Shown one piece after another: positions 19,787 to 29,576 of a stretch of 64,000 bases of DNA (position 1 is the stretch's first letter; every line of letters begins with the position of its first letter). The DNA is from Streptomyces olivaceus (GTDB lineage: Bacteria > Actinomycetota > Actinomycetes > Streptomycetales > Streptomycetaceae): assembly GCF_000721235.1 (NCBI RefSeq), contig NZ_JOFH01000020.1, positions 1 through 64,000 on the forward strand. Direction: 5' to 3'. Position numbers and translations under genes: made by a program. Under the pieces are notes generated by a model that was given only the letters and a program-made list of their open reading frames with translations, was not told where the DNA came from and searched no databases.

Positions 19787-20146
19787 TCAACCGGTGTGTT
19801 TTCTCCAGTGTGCCGTCTGCCCCTGTGCGTCGGGTCCCCGGGGCCGGCGCCGACGGCCGCCCCGCACCGGCCGCCCGCCGCCGGACGGCCGGGCCGCGAG
19901 GTGCTCCGAACGCCGCAGCAGCAGACGGCAGACGGCGGTGACGGCGGTCAGCCCGGCGGCCGTACCGGCGGTGCCGGCGAACGAGGCGCCGTACCAAAGC
20001 AGGGCGACCGGTACGAGGAAGCAACTGAACGCCGCCCACCGGACGAGGTCCGTCACGCCGTCCCGGGCCGGTGCGGCCGGACCCGGGCGCACGGGCGCAC
20101 GGGAGATGCGGGGCGTCGGCTCGGCGGGGCGGTAGGGACCGGACAC
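19787..20146 (-). CDS. Small membrane protein upstream of adpA
   Basis: The 119-residue protein has two closely spaced hydrophobic helices (VRWAAFSCFLVPVALLWYGA and TAAGLTAVTAVCRLLL) between a Pro/Arg-rich N-terminus and an Arg-rich C-terminus. The GTG start has GGGAG upstream at suitable spacing. No enzymatic motif is visible and I do not recognise the family. Same strand as adpA, but a hairpin and about 390 nt separate the two, so co-transcription is uncertain. Confidence 0.6.
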   Translation of the reverse strand: MSGPYRPAEPTPRISRAPVRPGPAAPARDGVTDLVRWAAFSCFLVPVALLWYGASFAGTAGTAAGLTAVTAVCRLLLRRSEHLAARPSGGGRPVRGGRRRRPRGPDAQGQTAHWRKHTG

Positions 20147-20439
20147 GGGTGCTCCCTGGGGTGGCGGGCACGGAGATCAACGTCCGCGCGGCGCGTCGGT
20201 CACGACCGGTTACACACAGTTGAATCCTGTGCGAACCGCCTGTACAGCGCAGCAACCATTGCGTTACGGGCGCCCCCTCGGGCATGCTCCGGTGAACCCC
20301 GTGGCGGGCGCCGCGCGGGATCTGGCGAAGGAGGCGTGCCGCCGTACCCTTGGGGGTATGGGGTTGGGAAGACCATTCCCGGACACAGCTCCGCCGCACT
20401 CTGTTGTCCCCCATAGAGGATAAAAACGCCGAGACAGCC

Positions 20440-20967
20440 ATGGCCGGTCACGAATTCTTCGAACCCGCGGACCGCAAGCGGCCCGTCGCCGAACCCACGG
20501 CGGCCGAGCCCCTGGCGGCGGAAGACCCCCGCCAGTCCTGCGATCCAGCCTTCAAGCACGGCGTCGTCGTCGGCTTCGACGGCTCCACCTCCAGCGAGCG
20601 TGCCCTCGCGTACGCCATCGGCATGGCCTCCAGGCTGGGCTCCGGCCTGGTCATCGTGCATGTCGCCAACCGGCTGCCCACCACGGTGTGGGCCGGCTGC
20701 GAACCTCCCGTCTTCGTCGACGTGCCGGACCACCGCACCGAGGTGCTGGGCCTGGAGCTGGCGTGCGCGGACTATCTCGCCGAGGTCCCCTGGATCCTGG
20801 TCGAGCGCGGCGGCGACATCTGCCACGAACTCGAGGAGGTGGGACGGGAGTACGAGGCGGACGCCATCGTCGTCGGCTCCAGCCACGGCCTCGTGGGCCG
20901 CCTCTTCGGCTCCGTCGCCGGCCGGCTCGCCAAGCGGGCGAAGCGGCCCGTGGTGGTCATCCCGTAG
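20440..20967 (+). CDS. Universal stress protein (UspA family)
   Basis: The 175-residue single-domain protein has a disordered N-terminal extension of about 40 residues, then VVVGFDGSTSSERALAYAI (strand 1 and the Asp of the nucleotide site) and the ATP-binding signature GSSHGLVGRLFGSVAGRLAKRAKRPVVVIP. It is likely a cytosolic ATP-binding stress protein. The start (MAGHEFF) has only a weak ribosome site; GAGGA lies 19 nt upstream. It is transcribed divergently from the small membrane-protein gene and convergently with glmS. Confidence 0.85.
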   Translation: MAGHEFFEPADRKRPVAEPTAAEPLAAEDPRQSCDPAFKHGVVVGFDGSTSSERALAYAIGMASRLGSGLVIVHVANRLPTTVWAGCEPPVFVDVPDHRTEVLGLELACADYLAEVPWILVERGGDICHELEEVGREYEADAIVVGSSHGLVGRLFGSVAGRLAKRAKRPVVVIP

Positions 20968-21030
20968 CGGCCCGCTCGTGCCGGGTGAAGCTACCGGTGC
21001 GTGAAGGGCGCCCCCCCCCCCGGCAGGGCG

Positions 21031-21067
21031 GCGGCCCTCCGCGTGCCGATGGCTCACCCGGAGGGCC
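21031..21067. terminator. Hairpin between usp and glmS
   Basis: CGGCCCTCCG (21031-21040) and CGGAGGGCCG (21058-21067) form a 10-bp stem with a 17-nt loop between convergent genes. A run of ten C (21011-21020) lies just before it, and a 14-bp direct repeat CCGGCAGACCTTCT at 21082 and 21106 lies after it. Confidence 0.65.
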
Positions 21068-21117
21068 GTTCGCCGCACGGACCGGCAGACCTTCTGTGCC
21101 GCCGGCCGGCAGACCTT

Positions 21118-22935
21118 CTACTCCACCGTCACCGACTTGGCGAGGTTCCTGGGCTTGTCGATGTCCCGGCCCAGCGCCAGGGCCGTGTGGTAGGCGAGGA
21201 GTTGGAGGGGGATGCCCATCAGGATGGGGTCCAGCTCGTCCTCGTTCTTCGGGACGACGACGGTGTGGTCGGCCTTCTCCTGCTCCCGGTGGGCGACCGC
21301 GAGGATCTGCCCGCTGCGGGCCTTGATCTCCTCCATGGCCGCGCGGTTCTTCTCCAGCAGGTCGTCGTCCGGCACGATCGCGACCGTCGGCAGCGCGGGC
21401 TCGATCAGGGCGAGCGGGCCGTGCTTCAGCTCGGAGGCCGGGTAGGCCTCGGCGTGGATGTAGGAGACCTCCTTCAGCTTCAGGGAGGCCTCGCGGGCGA
21501 CCGGGTAGCCGCGGACGCGGCCGATGAAGAGCATCGAGCGGGCCTCGGCGTACTGCGCGGCCAGCTTCCTGATCTCCTCCTCCTGCTCCAGCATCTCGGA
21601 GATCTGCGCGGGCAGCCTGCGCAGCCCCTCGATGATCCGCTTGCCGTCGCGCACCGACAGGTCCCGGGTGCGGCCCAGGTGCAGCGCGAGCAGCGCGAAG
21701 GCCACGCAGGTGTTGGTGAAGCACTTGGTGGAGACGACGCAGACCTCCGGCCCGGCGTGCACGTACATGCCGCCGTCGGCCTCGCGGGCGATCGCCGAGC
21801 CGACCACGTTGACGATGCCGAGGACGCGGGCGCCCTTGCGCTTCAGCTCCTGCACGGCGGCCAGCACGTCGTACGTCTCGCCGGACTGGGAGACGGCGAT
21901 GTACAGGGTGTCGGGGTCGACGACCGCGTTGCGGTAGCGGAACTCGGAGGCGGGCTCGGCGTCGGCGGGGATCCGGGCCAGCTCCTCGATCATCTGGGCG
22001 CCGATCTGGCCCGCGTGGTACGAGGTGCCGCAGCCCAGGATCTTCACGCGCCGCACGGCCCGCGCGTCGCGGGCGTCCAGGTTGAGGCCGCCGAGGTGCA
22101 CGGTGGAGAAGCGGTCGTCGATGCGGCCGCGCAGCACGCGGTCCACGGCCTCGGCCTGCTCGTGGATCTCCTTGTGCATGTAGGTGTCGTGGCCGCCCAT
22201 GTCGTAGGAGGCGGCCTCCCACTCGACGGTGGTGGGCTCGGAGGTGGTGCGGGTGCCCTCGGTGGTGTACGTGCGGAAGTCGTCCGCCTTGAGGGTGGCC
22301 ATCTCGCCGTCGTCGAGGGTGACTATCTGGCGGGTGTGGGCGACCAGCGCGGCGATGTCGGAAGCGACGAACATCTCCTTCTCGCCGATGCCGAGGACGA
22401 CCGGCGAGCCGTTGCGGGCCACCACGACGCGCTCGGGGAAGTCGGCGTGCATCACCGCGATGCCGTACGTCCCCTCGATGACCCGGAGGGTCTCGCGGAC
22501 CTTGTCCTCCAGCTTCTCGGCCGAGGAACGGGCGACGAGGTGGACGAGGACCTCGGTGTCGGTCTCGGAGAGGAACTCGACGCCGTCCGCCTCCAGCTTG
22601 CGGCGCAGGTCGGCGGCGTTGTCGATGATGCCGTTGTGGACGACGGCGACCTTGTTGTCGGCCGACATGTGCGGGTGGGCGTTCACGTCGGAGGGGGCGC
22701 CGTGCGTGGCCCACCGCGTGTGGGCGATGCCGGTGGTGCCCTTGAAGCGCGCGGGGACCTTCGCCTCCAGGTCACGCACCCGGCCCTTGGCCTTGACCAT
22801 CTTCAGCCCGGCCGCCTTCGGGGAGGTGACGACGACGCCCGCCGAGTCGTAGCCGCGGTACTCCAGCCGCTGGAGACCTTCGAGCAGCAGGGGCGCGACG
22901 TCACGCTTGCCGACGTATCCGACGATTCCGCACAT
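21118..22935 (-). CDS. glmS: Glutamine-fructose-6-phosphate aminotransferase (isomerising)
   Basis: The 605-residue protein has an N-terminal class II glutamine amidotransferase domain with the catalytic Cys directly after Met (MCGIVGYVG), and two SIS sugar-isomerase domains (CGTSYHAGQIGAQMIEELARIP, SQSGETYD; GRVRGYPVAREASLKLKE). It ends in the family-typical KSVTVE. It makes glucosamine-6-phosphate for cell-wall and teichoic precursors. GAGG precedes the ATG. Streptomyces often has a second glmS elsewhere; whether this is the essential or the developmental copy cannot be told. Downstream of a short gene on the same strand. Confidence 0.95.
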   Translation of the reverse strand: MCGIVGYVGKRDVAPLLLEGLQRLEYRGYDSAGVVVTSPKAAGLKMVKAKGRVRDLEAKVPARFKGTTGIAHTRWATHGAPSDVNAHPHMSADNKVAVVHNGIIDNAADLRRKLEADGVEFLSETDTEVLVHLVARSSAEKLEDKVRETLRVIEGTYGIAVMHADFPERVVVARNGSPVVLGIGEKEMFVASDIAALVAHTRQIVTLDDGEMATLKADDFRTYTTEGTRTTSEPTTVEWEAASYDMGGHDTYMHKEIHEQAEAVDRVLRGRIDDRFSTVHLGGLNLDARDARAVRRVKILGCGTSYHAGQIGAQMIEELARIPADAEPASEFRYRNAVVDPDTLYIAVSQSGETYDVLAAVQELKRKGARVLGIVNVVGSAIAREADGGMYVHAGPEVCVVSTKCFTNTCVAFALLALHLGRTRDLSVRDGKRIIEGLRRLPAQISEMLEQEEEIRKLAAQYAEARSMLFIGRVRGYPVAREASLKLKEVSYIHAEAYPASELKHGPLALIEPALPTVAIVPDDDLLEKNRAAMEEIKARSGQILAVAHREQEKADHTVVVPKNEDELDPILMGIPLQLLAYHTALALGRDIDKPRNLAKSVTVE

Positions 22936-22968
22936 GTATCTGTAAACCTCGTGTCCTTCTCGGCCCGG

Positions 22969-23226
22969 TCAGCCGTAGACGACGCGGCGCAGCTGGCGGA
23001 GCGACAGCTCCGGCGGCGCGACCGCCCGGTATTTCAGTTCCGCCTCGATCCGCTCGAAGATCGTCGCGTTCACCAGGCCCTGGGCCTGGAGCTCGCGGTG
23101 GCGGCGACGGACGTACTCCTCGGTCGTCTCGTCGAAGTAGGCGAGCACGTCCTGGACCACGCGCAGCGCCTCGCCCCGGCTCAGGGGGGTGGACCGCGTC
23201 AGATGGTCAACGAGTTCGTCGTGCAC
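22969..23226 (-). CDS. Small conserved protein of unknown function beside glmS
   Basis: The 85-residue basic, helical protein begins (M)HDELVDHLTRSTPLSRGEALRVVQDVLAYFDETTEEYVRRRHRE and ends LRQLRRVVYG. The GTG start has AGGA 9 nt upstream; an earlier TTG would add 12 residues but lacks a better site. It is 33 nt upstream of glmS on the same strand and so probably co-transcribed with it. No known domain was recognised; the pattern could be a small nucleic-acid-binding or protein-interaction fold. Confidence 0.6.
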   Translation of the reverse strand: MHDELVDHLTRSTPLSRGEALRVVQDVLAYFDETTEEYVRRRHRELQAQGLVNATIFERIEAELKYRAVAPPELSLRQLRRVVYG

Positions 23227-23313
23227 CCGGTAGATCCTGGGGCAAGGGGCATACTTGTGCAAGATTTCTGCCCGATATCGGGCAGGAGTGGCTCCATCTG
23301 TGTGTCGCCGCGC

Positions 23314-24198
23314 CTACATCCGCTTCAGGACCGCCTGCTTGGCCAGGGTGAACTCCTCGTCGGTCAGCACCCCGGAGCGGTGCAGCTCGCCCAGCTCCCG
23401 CAGTCGGCGCAGCAGCGCGTCGTGGTCGTCCTCGGCGACCGGCGCCGGTGCGGGCGCGTCCCCGGCGGGAGCCGCCTCCTCCTCCACGGCGACCGGTGCG
23501 GACGGGTGGGGGAGCCGGGCCTGCACGGCCGCGGCCACCAGGGCCATCAGCGGGTCCTTCTTGAACCCCCACAGCTCCACGGCGTTCGGGTCGTACTTCG
23601 GCGGCACCTTGCTCGGCGCCGCCCGCACGGTGAAACGCAGGTGCCCGTTCTCCAGCCCGACCGTCGGCTGCCACTCCACCCCGACGATGTCACCGAGGGG
23701 AAGGGTGCGCGGTCCGGCGGCCGACTTGGAGTCCTCCGCCTGCCACTTCCACTCCAGGCGCACCCGCTCGCCGTCGAAGCTCGCGACGCCGTCCCCGGCC
23801 GACACCGACAGCGGCACGGCGGGGCCGGGCAGCAGATAGGCGTCGACCGGGTCGGACGGGACCTGGTCGAGCAGCAGCGCGTTGCGCACCTCGTCCACGA
23901 AGTACTCCGCGACGCCGTACCGGTCGGACTCCACGAGGAGCTGGTAGGGATCGTGCGGCTCGGCCAGCCGGCCGCCCGTCGCGTGCAGCAGCGGATCCGA
24001 GCCGTCCCGCAGCCGCAGCCTGAGCCGCCCCGACTTCTTCCCCTGCTCGAACGATATGCCCGCCAGCGCCGCGAGCGGCACGAGCAGTTCACCCAGCTCC
24101 TTGCGGAGCAGACTGACGTTCTTGTCCCGCCCCGGTGTCAACCGCAGGGCGTCGCCGTCGAAGACCCACGTTCCGTCCTTCTGGATGATTTCCGCCAT
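23314..24198 (-). CDS. DUF4429 protein with C-terminal SHOCT motif
   Basis: The 294-residue cytosolic protein contains two DUF4429-like beta-rich halves (about 1-120, beginning IIQKDGTWVFDGDALRLTPGRDKNVS, and about 130-225) that resemble PH-like folds. A Pro/Ala/Glu linker follows, then a short C-terminal SHOCT motif (LRRLRELGELHRSGVLTDEEFTLAKQAVL, about 262-290), often found on oligomerising proteins. Its function is unknown. It lies 12 nt downstream of desD on the same strand, so read-through from the siderophore operon is possible. Confidence 0.8.
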   Translation of the reverse strand: MAEIIQKDGTWVFDGDALRLTPGRDKNVSLLRKELGELLVPLAALAGISFEQGKKSGRLRLRLRDGSDPLLHATGGRLAEPHDPYQLLVESDRYGVAEYFVDEVRNALLLDQVPSDPVDAYLLPGPAVPLSVSAGDGVASFDGERVRLEWKWQAEDSKSAAGPRTLPLGDIVGVEWQPTVGLENGHLRFTVRAAPSKVPPKYDPNAVELWGFKKDPLMALVAAAVQARLPHPSAPVAVEEEAAPAGDAPAPAPVAEDDHDALLRRLRELGELHRSGVLTDEEFTLAKQAVLKRM

Positions 24199-24210
24199 GC
24201 GGCGATTGTT

Positions 24211-26004
24211 TCACCGCTCCCGCGGACGGCGGTGGCCCGCGAGGGGGTTCTTCAGGGTGCCGGCCAGCTGGAGGGCGCCGGAGGGGTCGGCGAGGTCCAC
24301 CATCTGGTGGTTGTCGCGCAGTTGCAGCCGGTTGAGGCAGGACAGGGCGAACTCCGGCGCGAACATGTCGTACCGGGCGAACTTGTCGGCCAGTTCCGGC
24401 ACCGACTCCTGGTACTCGCGGGTGACCTCGGCGACCGTCCGCCAGAAGGCGTCCTCCTCGATGATCCCCTCGTCGGCGAGGTTCGAGGCGAGGAAGCGGA
24501 AGAAGCAGTCGAAGACGTCCGTGAACACCGACAGGAGCTTCTTGTCGTCCGGCACGTCCACCGCGATGCGGGAGACCTCCGGCGGCAGCACCGCGTCCGG
24601 GTCCAGCACCGCGATCTCCTCGGCGATGTCCTTGTAGACCGCGCGCCGCACCACCCCGTCCTCCAGGACCAGGATCACGTTCTCGCCGTGCGGCATGTAG
24701 ACCAGGTCGTAGGCGTAGAAGCTGTGCAGCAGCGGGACGTAGTAGGCCCGCAGGTAGTGCCGCAGCCACTGGGCGGGCGCGAGCCCGGACCGCTCGATCA
24801 GCGCGCCCGCGAAGGAGGCGCCCTCGTGGTCGACGTGGACGAGGGAGGCCATGGTGGCCAGGGTCTCGCCCTCCCCGAGGGACGGGACCGGGCTCTCCCG
24901 CCACAGTGCCGCCAGCATCTTGCGGTACGGCGAGTAGCGGTCGGTCGCCCGCTCGTACTCCAGGTGCCGGTAGCCGACGGCCGCCCGCTCCCGGATGATC
25001 GACAGGCCCGTCGCCTTCAGCACCGGGTCGTTCCCGATGAGCCGGGCGAGCCAGTCGTTGATGGCCGGGGTCGCCTCCATGTACGCCGCCGACAGACCGC
25101 GCATGAAGCCCATGTTGAGGACGGACAGGGCCGTCTTCACGTAGTGCTTCTCCGGGTGCGAGGCGTTGAAGAAGGTGCGGATGGACTGCTGGGCCACGTA
25201 CTCGTCGTCGCCCTCGCCCAGGCAGACCAGGTGTCCGCGGGCGACCTCGGCGGCGAAGGTGACGGTGAGCTTGTTCCACCACTGCCAGGGGTGGACCGGG
25301 ATGAGGAGGTAGTCGGCCGGGTCCAGGCCGCGGTCGCGCAGGACGCCGTGGAAGCGGTCGACGGTCGCGGCACCCAGCTCGTCCCTGACGAAGGACTCGT
25401 ACTCGATGCCCACGCCCGCCGTGAACGCCGCCCGCGAGCGGTGCGCGGCCAGCCACACCAGGCGGACCGGGCTCGCGGTCTCGGGCGCGTACGACAGGTA
25501 CTCGTGGACGCCGAAGCCGAGCCGCCCGTTGTTGGCGACGAAGCAGGGGTGGCCCTCCGTCATGCCGGTCTCGACGGCCTGGAAGTCGCCGCCGCGGGCC
25601 AGCTCGGCGGAGGTGACCGGCGGCTTGGCCAGCTTGTAGCAGGTGCTGGAGAGGGTGGAGGAGATCTCCTCCAGGTACACGGGGAGGACCTCGTCGCTCA
25701 GGCCCAGGGTCTGCTGCAACTCGATGAAGAAGTCCAGTGCCGAGAGCGGGAGTTCGCCGCCGTCGCGGTGGCGGGTGATCGAGGCGGCGTCCACCTGCCA
25801 GTGGTCCAGGGCGCGGACGGTGGCGGTGAAGCGGTACGTGGTCCCGCCGTCGTCGCTGCGGACCGCGTATCCCTGCGCGCCTTCGGGCTCGGGGGTCAGC
25901 AGGCGTTCGTGCGCGAACTCGGCCAGCGCCTTGCGGATCAGGAGGCGGCCGGCCTCCTCCCAGTGCTCGGGGGTCAGGTGGGCGACGGCGTCGGCGAGGG
26001 TCAT
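24211..26004 (-). CDS. desD: DesD, NIS siderophore synthetase (desferrioxamine)
   Basis: The 597-residue IucA/IucC-family synthetase joins and cyclises N-hydroxy-N-succinyl-cadaverine units into desferrioxamine E/B using ATP. The IucA/C core is visible in TEGHPCFVANNGRLGFG, LIPVHPWQWWNKL and the C-terminal FhuF-like segment (SGLAPAQWLRHYLRAYYVPLLHSFYAYDLVYMPHGENVIL). Its start overlaps the desC stop by 4 nt (ATGA). Last gene of desABCD and normal in length. Confidence 0.96.
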   Translation of the reverse strand: MTLADAVAHLTPEHWEEAGRLLIRKALAEFAHERLLTPEPEGAQGYAVRSDDGGTTYRFTATVRALDHWQVDAASITRHRDGGELPLSALDFFIELQQTLGLSDEVLPVYLEEISSTLSSTCYKLAKPPVTSAELARGGDFQAVETGMTEGHPCFVANNGRLGFGVHEYLSYAPETASPVRLVWLAAHRSRAAFTAGVGIEYESFVRDELGAATVDRFHGVLRDRGLDPADYLLIPVHPWQWWNKLTVTFAAEVARGHLVCLGEGDDEYVAQQSIRTFFNASHPEKHYVKTALSVLNMGFMRGLSAAYMEATPAINDWLARLIGNDPVLKATGLSIIRERAAVGYRHLEYERATDRYSPYRKMLAALWRESPVPSLGEGETLATMASLVHVDHEGASFAGALIERSGLAPAQWLRHYLRAYYVPLLHSFYAYDLVYMPHGENVILVLEDGVVRRAVYKDIAEEIAVLDPDAVLPPEVSRIAVDVPDDKKLLSVFTDVFDCFFRFLASNLADEGIIEEDAFWRTVAEVTREYQESVPELADKFARYDMFAPEFALSCLNRLQLRDNHQMVDLADPSGALQLAGTLKNPLAGHRRPRER

Positions 26005-26558
26005 GCGGACACCGCCCTCTCGAACTGCTCGCGGGTGCAGAAGCTCAGCAACGCCTTCTTCTCCGGCTTCTGGATCTCGCGCTCGGGCACGAATCCGACG
26101 GTTGCGTTCAGGGCGTGGACGGCGGTGTTGGCGACGTCCGGTTCGACGACGACCCGCCGGGTGGCGGGGTCGGCGAAGAGGTCGGTCATGACGGTGGTGA
26201 TCACGGCGCGGGTGAAGCCGTGCACGGGCCGGTCGGTCGGGGCGACCAGGAAGTGCATGCCGACGTCGCCCGGCTCCGGCTCGTACAGCCCGACCAGCTC
26301 GCGGTGGGCGGGGTCGTAGCGTTCCACGAGGAAGGCCGGGACACCGTCGTGCAGGCCGAGGTGGGCCTGCTGGTGCTCGTCGGCGGCCAGTTCCATGAAC
26401 GCCCGCTCGACGTCCACCAGTCCGGCGTCCTGCATCAGCCAGAACGCGGACTTCGGGTGGGTGAGCCAGCCGTGCAGCAGCCCGGCGTCGGTCAGCGGGT
26501 CGACGGGGCGCAGCGTCAGTGCGCCGACCGCCGGGGCGGTGCCGGTACGGGGCCTCAT
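26001..26558 (-). CDS. desC: DesC, N-hydroxycadaverine acyltransferase
   Basis: The 185-residue GNAT-like acyltransferase (IucB/RhbD type) contains [30 protein letters not shown] and [43 protein letters not shown], which are hallmark segments of hydroxamate-siderophore acylases. It transfers succinyl or acetyl from CoA to N-hydroxycadaverine. Both ends overlap neighbours by ATGA (desB upstream, desD downstream), so translation is coupled. Confidence 0.94.
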   Translation of the reverse strand: MRPRTGTAPAVGALTLRPVDPLTDAGLLHGWLTHPKSAFWLMQDAGLVDVERAFMELAADEHQQAHLGLHDGVPAFLVERYDPAHRELVGLYEPEPGDVGMHFLVAPTDRPVHGFTRAVITTVMTDLFADPATRRVVVEPDVANTAVHALNATVGFVPEREIQKPEKKALLSFCTREQFERAVSA

Positions 26559-27847
26559 GCGGCGAACTCCTGGAACGCGATGGTCTGCTCGACCGGGTAG
26601 TACTCGCGGCCGAGCAGCTCCCGGACGATGCAGCTGTTGCGGTAGGCGCCCATACCCAGGTCGGGGCTGGTGACGCTGTGCGCGTGGACCCCGGCGTTCT
26701 GCAGGAAGACGCCGGCCCCGGTGACGTCGACGGCGTAGTTGCGGCCGATGTCGAAGTTGCCCCGGGAGTCGTAGCGCAGCCGGTCCCGGACGGGCTTGAG
26801 GAACTCCGGCTCGGTGTACCGGTAGCCGGTGGCGAGGACGAGGCCCTCGGTCTCGATCTCGAAGTCCTCGCCCTGCTCCTCCTGGCGGAAGCCGAGCGTG
26901 TAGGTGCCGTCCTCGTACCGGGCGCCGGTCAGCGCCGAGTTGGTGAGCAGACGGGTGGGGACCGGACCGCCGAGTCTCTTCCGGTAGAGCAGGTCGAAGA
27001 TGTCGTCGATCAGGTCGCCGTCGATGCCCTTGTACAGGTTCTTCTGCTCGGCCGCGAGGCGGTAGCGGGTCTCCTCCGGGAGCGCGTGGTAGTAGTCCAC
27101 GTACTCCGGGGAGGTCATCTCCAGCGTCAGCTTGGTGTATTCGAGCGGGAAGAAGCGCGGGGAGCGGGTGACCCAGTTGAGCCGGTACCCGTGGACGTCG
27201 ATCTCGCTCAGCAGGTCCTGGTAGATCTCGGCGGCGGACTGGCCGCTGCCGACCAGCGTGATCGACTTCTTCCGCACCAGCTCCGCCCGGTGCTGCACGT
27301 AGCGGGAGTTGTGGACGAAGTCGCCGGCCAGTCCCCGGCAGGCGCCGGGCAGGTGCGGCGGGGTGCCGGTGCCGAGGACGAGGCGGCGGGCGCGGTAGGT
27401 GTCGCCGGACGTGGTCGCGACGGCGTACAGCTCCTCGCCCTCGTCGTACGTCACCTCGGTGACTGTGGTGGAGAAACGGACGCTGCTCAGCCGGTGCGCG
27501 GCCCAGCGGCAGTAGGCGTCGTACTCGACGCGCAGGGGGTAGAAGTTCTCCCGGATGTAGAACGAGTAGAGCCTGCCCTGCTCCTTCAGGTAGTTGAGGA
27601 AGGAGTACGGGGAGGTCGGGTCGGCGAGCGTGACCAGGTCCGACAGGAACGGGGTCTGGAGGTGGGCGCCCTCCAGGAACATGCCGGTGTGCCACTCGAA
27701 GTCCGGCTTGGATTCCAGGAAGACGCCGTTCAGCCCGTCGATCGGCTCGGTGAGGCAGGCGAGGCCGAGATTGAAGGGGCCGAGGCCGATGCCGACGAAA
27801 TCGTACGGCGCGGAGGCTTCGGCGGAGGCTTCAGGAAGCGCGGTCAA
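26555..27847 (-). CDS. desB: DesB, cadaverine N-monooxygenase
   Basis: The 430-residue flavin-dependent N-hydroxylating monooxygenase of the IucD/RhbE family hydroxylates cadaverine. FAD site [20 protein letters not shown] site [18 protein letters not shown] and C-terminal [10 protein letters not shown] are visible. The coding start overlaps the desA end by 17 nt, and its stop overlaps desC by 4 nt. Confidence 0.95.
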   Translation of the reverse strand: MTALPEASAEASAPYDFVGIGLGPFNLGLACLTEPIDGLNGVFLESKPDFEWHTGMFLEGAHLQTPFLSDLVTLADPTSPYSFLNYLKEQGRLYSFYIRENFYPLRVEYDAYCRWAAHRLSSVRFSTTVTEVTYDEGEELYAVATTSGDTYRARRLVLGTGTPPHLPGACRGLAGDFVHNSRYVQHRAELVRKKSITLVGSGQSAAEIYQDLLSEIDVHGYRLNWVTRSPRFFPLEYTKLTLEMTSPEYVDYYHALPEETRYRLAAEQKNLYKGIDGDLIDDIFDLLYRKRLGGPVPTRLLTNSALTGARYEDGTYTLGFRQEEQGEDFEIETEGLVLATGYRYTEPEFLKPVRDRLRYDSRGNFDIGRNYAVDVTGAGVFLQNAGVHAHSVTSPDLGMGAYRNSCIVRELLGREYYPVEQTIAFQEFAA

Positions 27848-29273
27848 GGGAGTCTCCCAGGTACTGCTCGGCGTGGCCGGCGATCAGGTCGAGGACGGCG
27901 GCGATGTCGGCCGGGGTCGTCCCGGGGTTGAGCAGGGTGAACTTCAGGTAGTGGCGCCCGGCGACCTTGGTGCCCGCGACGACGGCGTCGCCGGAGGCGA
28001 ACAGGGCCTTGCGGGCGTAGAGGTTGACGCGGTCGATCTCGGCGGGGGCGGTGACGGCCGCCGGGATGAAGCGGAAGACCAGGGTGGAGAGCGACGGCTC
28101 GACCACGACGTCGAAGCGGGGGTCGGCGGCGAGCAGCTTCCAGCCCTCGGCGGCCAGGTCGCAGACCTCGTCGAAGAGCTGTCCGACGCCGTCGGCGCCC
28201 ATCGTCCGCAGCGTCATCCACAGCTTGAGCGCGTCGAAGCGGCGGGTCGTCTGGAGCGACTTGTCCACCTGGTTGGGGATACGTTCCTGCACCATGCGGC
28301 GCGGGTTGAGGTACTCCGCGTGGTAGGTGGCGTGGCGCAGCGTGGCGGCGTCGCGGACCAGCACGGCGGACGAACTCACCGGCTGGAAGAAGGACTTGTG
28401 ATAGTCCACGGTGACCGAGTCGGCCCGCTCGATGCCGTCGATGCGGTGCCGGTACTTCAGGGAGGCGAGCAGGCCGCAGCCGTAGGCCGCGTCGACGTGC
28501 AGCCACACGCCGTACTGCTCGCAGAGCCCCGCTATCTCGGGCAGCGGGTCGATGGAGCCGAAGTCGGTGGTGCCGGCGGTAGCGACGACGGCCATGGGGA
28601 CCAGGCCGTCGCGCGCGCAGCGCTCCAGTTCCCGGGCGAGGGCGACGGTCTGCAGGCGCTTGTCGTGGTCGACCGGGACCGGTACGACGGCGTCGGGCCC
28701 GAGGCCGAGCAGCTTCGCCGACTTCTGCACGCTGAAGTGGCTCACCTCGGAGGTGAGGATCCGCAGGTCGGCGAGGCGCTCGGCCTTCGCCTCCTCGCGG
28801 GCGAGGAGCAGCGCCTGGAGGTTGGACTGGGTGCCGCCGGAGGTGAACACCCCGTCGGCCGCCGGGCCGAGGCCGATGCGGGCGGTGGTCCAGTCGATCA
28901 GTTTCCGCTCGATGAGCGTGCCGCCGGCCGACTGGTCCCAGGTGTCCAGTGAGGAGTTGACGGCGGAGAGCACCGCCTCGCCGAGCAGCGCCGGTATGAC
29001 GACCGGGCAGTTGAGGTGGGCGAGGTAGCGGGGGTGGTGGAAGTAGACGGCGTCGCGGAGGTAGACGTCGTCCAGCTCGTCGAGGACCGCGGCGGTGTCG
29101 TGCAGCGGCCGGTCGAGGTCGATCCCGTCGACCCGGGGCGAGAGGGCGTCGACCGTGACACCGGTGAACGGGCGGTCGGTGGTGCCGATTCTGGCGGCCA
29201 CCCGCTCGACTCCTTCGGTCACGGAGCGGCGGTACTGCTCCGCGGTGGCGTCGTTGAGCAGGTGCGAGCGCAT
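27831..29273 (-). CDS. desA: DesA, PLP-dependent lysine decarboxylase
   Basis: The 480-residue group II decarboxylase makes cadaverine for desferrioxamine. Visible motifs are [27 protein letters not shown] and the PLP-lysine segment [15 protein letters not shown]. The start MRSHLLND was chosen over an ATG 31 codons upstream because GGAGG lies 8 nt before it and the iron box sits further upstream. It is the first gene of the desABCD transcript and is repressed by iron through the box at 29338-29356. Confidence 0.96.
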   Translation of the reverse strand: MRSHLLNDATAEQYRRSVTEGVERVAARIGTTDRPFTGVTVDALSPRVDGIDLDRPLHDTAAVLDELDDVYLRDAVYFHHPRYLAHLNCPVVIPALLGEAVLSAVNSSLDTWDQSAGGTLIERKLIDWTTARIGLGPAADGVFTSGGTQSNLQALLLAREEAKAERLADLRILTSEVSHFSVQKSAKLLGLGPDAVVPVPVDHDKRLQTVALARELERCARDGLVPMAVVATAGTTDFGSIDPLPEIAGLCEQYGVWLHVDAAYGCGLLASLKYRHRIDGIERADSVTVDYHKSFFQPVSSSAVLVRDAATLRHATYHAEYLNPRRMVQERIPNQVDKSLQTTRRFDALKLWMTLRTMGADGVGQLFDEVCDLAAEGWKLLAADPRFDVVVEPSLSTLVFRFIPAAVTAPAEIDRVNLYARKALFASGDAVVAGTKVAGRHYLKFTLLNPGTTPADIAAVLDLIAGHAEQYLGDSLDRAS

Positions 29274-29337
29274 GTGGGGGGGCCTCCGGTGGGGACGGTC
29301 CGAGAGGGGCGGGGGAGGGCGGAACCCTCGCTTCAAC

Positions 29338-29356
29338 TTAGGGGAGCCTAACCTAA
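29338..29356. promoter_or_regulatory. DmdR/IdeR iron box before desA
   Basis: TTAGGGGAGCCTAACCTAA; the reverse complement TTAGGTTAGGCTCCCCTAA matches the known Streptomyces iron box TTAGGTTAGGCTCACCTAA at 18 of 19 positions. It lies about 65 nt before the desA start codon. The rest of the 303-bp gap 29274-29576 shows only the desA ribosome site. Confidence 0.93.
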
Positions 29357-29576
29357 CTACTCCCACTCACGCGCATGCCTGTGCGTGACTGTTGTCACTC
29401 AGGCCCCACTCGTGCGCTACGGACGGTGAGCGGCGGGGCGGTTCGCCCGGCCCTGCCCGCGGAGTTGTTCCTCCGTCAGGCCCTGGCGCCGGTGGCCGGC
29501 GAAGGTGGCGCGGCGCCGGCCGACGCCGCGCTCGCCCCCGCCGCGACGTCCCCGGCGTGCGGTACCTCCAGGCGGG

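Noticed and set aside
19778..19795. Gamma-butyrolactone receptor (ARE) box before adpA
   Set aside because: The two ACCGGT copies are direct repeats spaced 12 bp, and the flanks do not fit the AAACA..ACCG..CGGT..TGTTT dyad.
21001..26319. Very long open frame on the + strand across glmS and des genes
   Set aside because: It lies antisense to several clear genes and has the low-complexity composition typical of GC-rich reverse frames; no family motif was seen.
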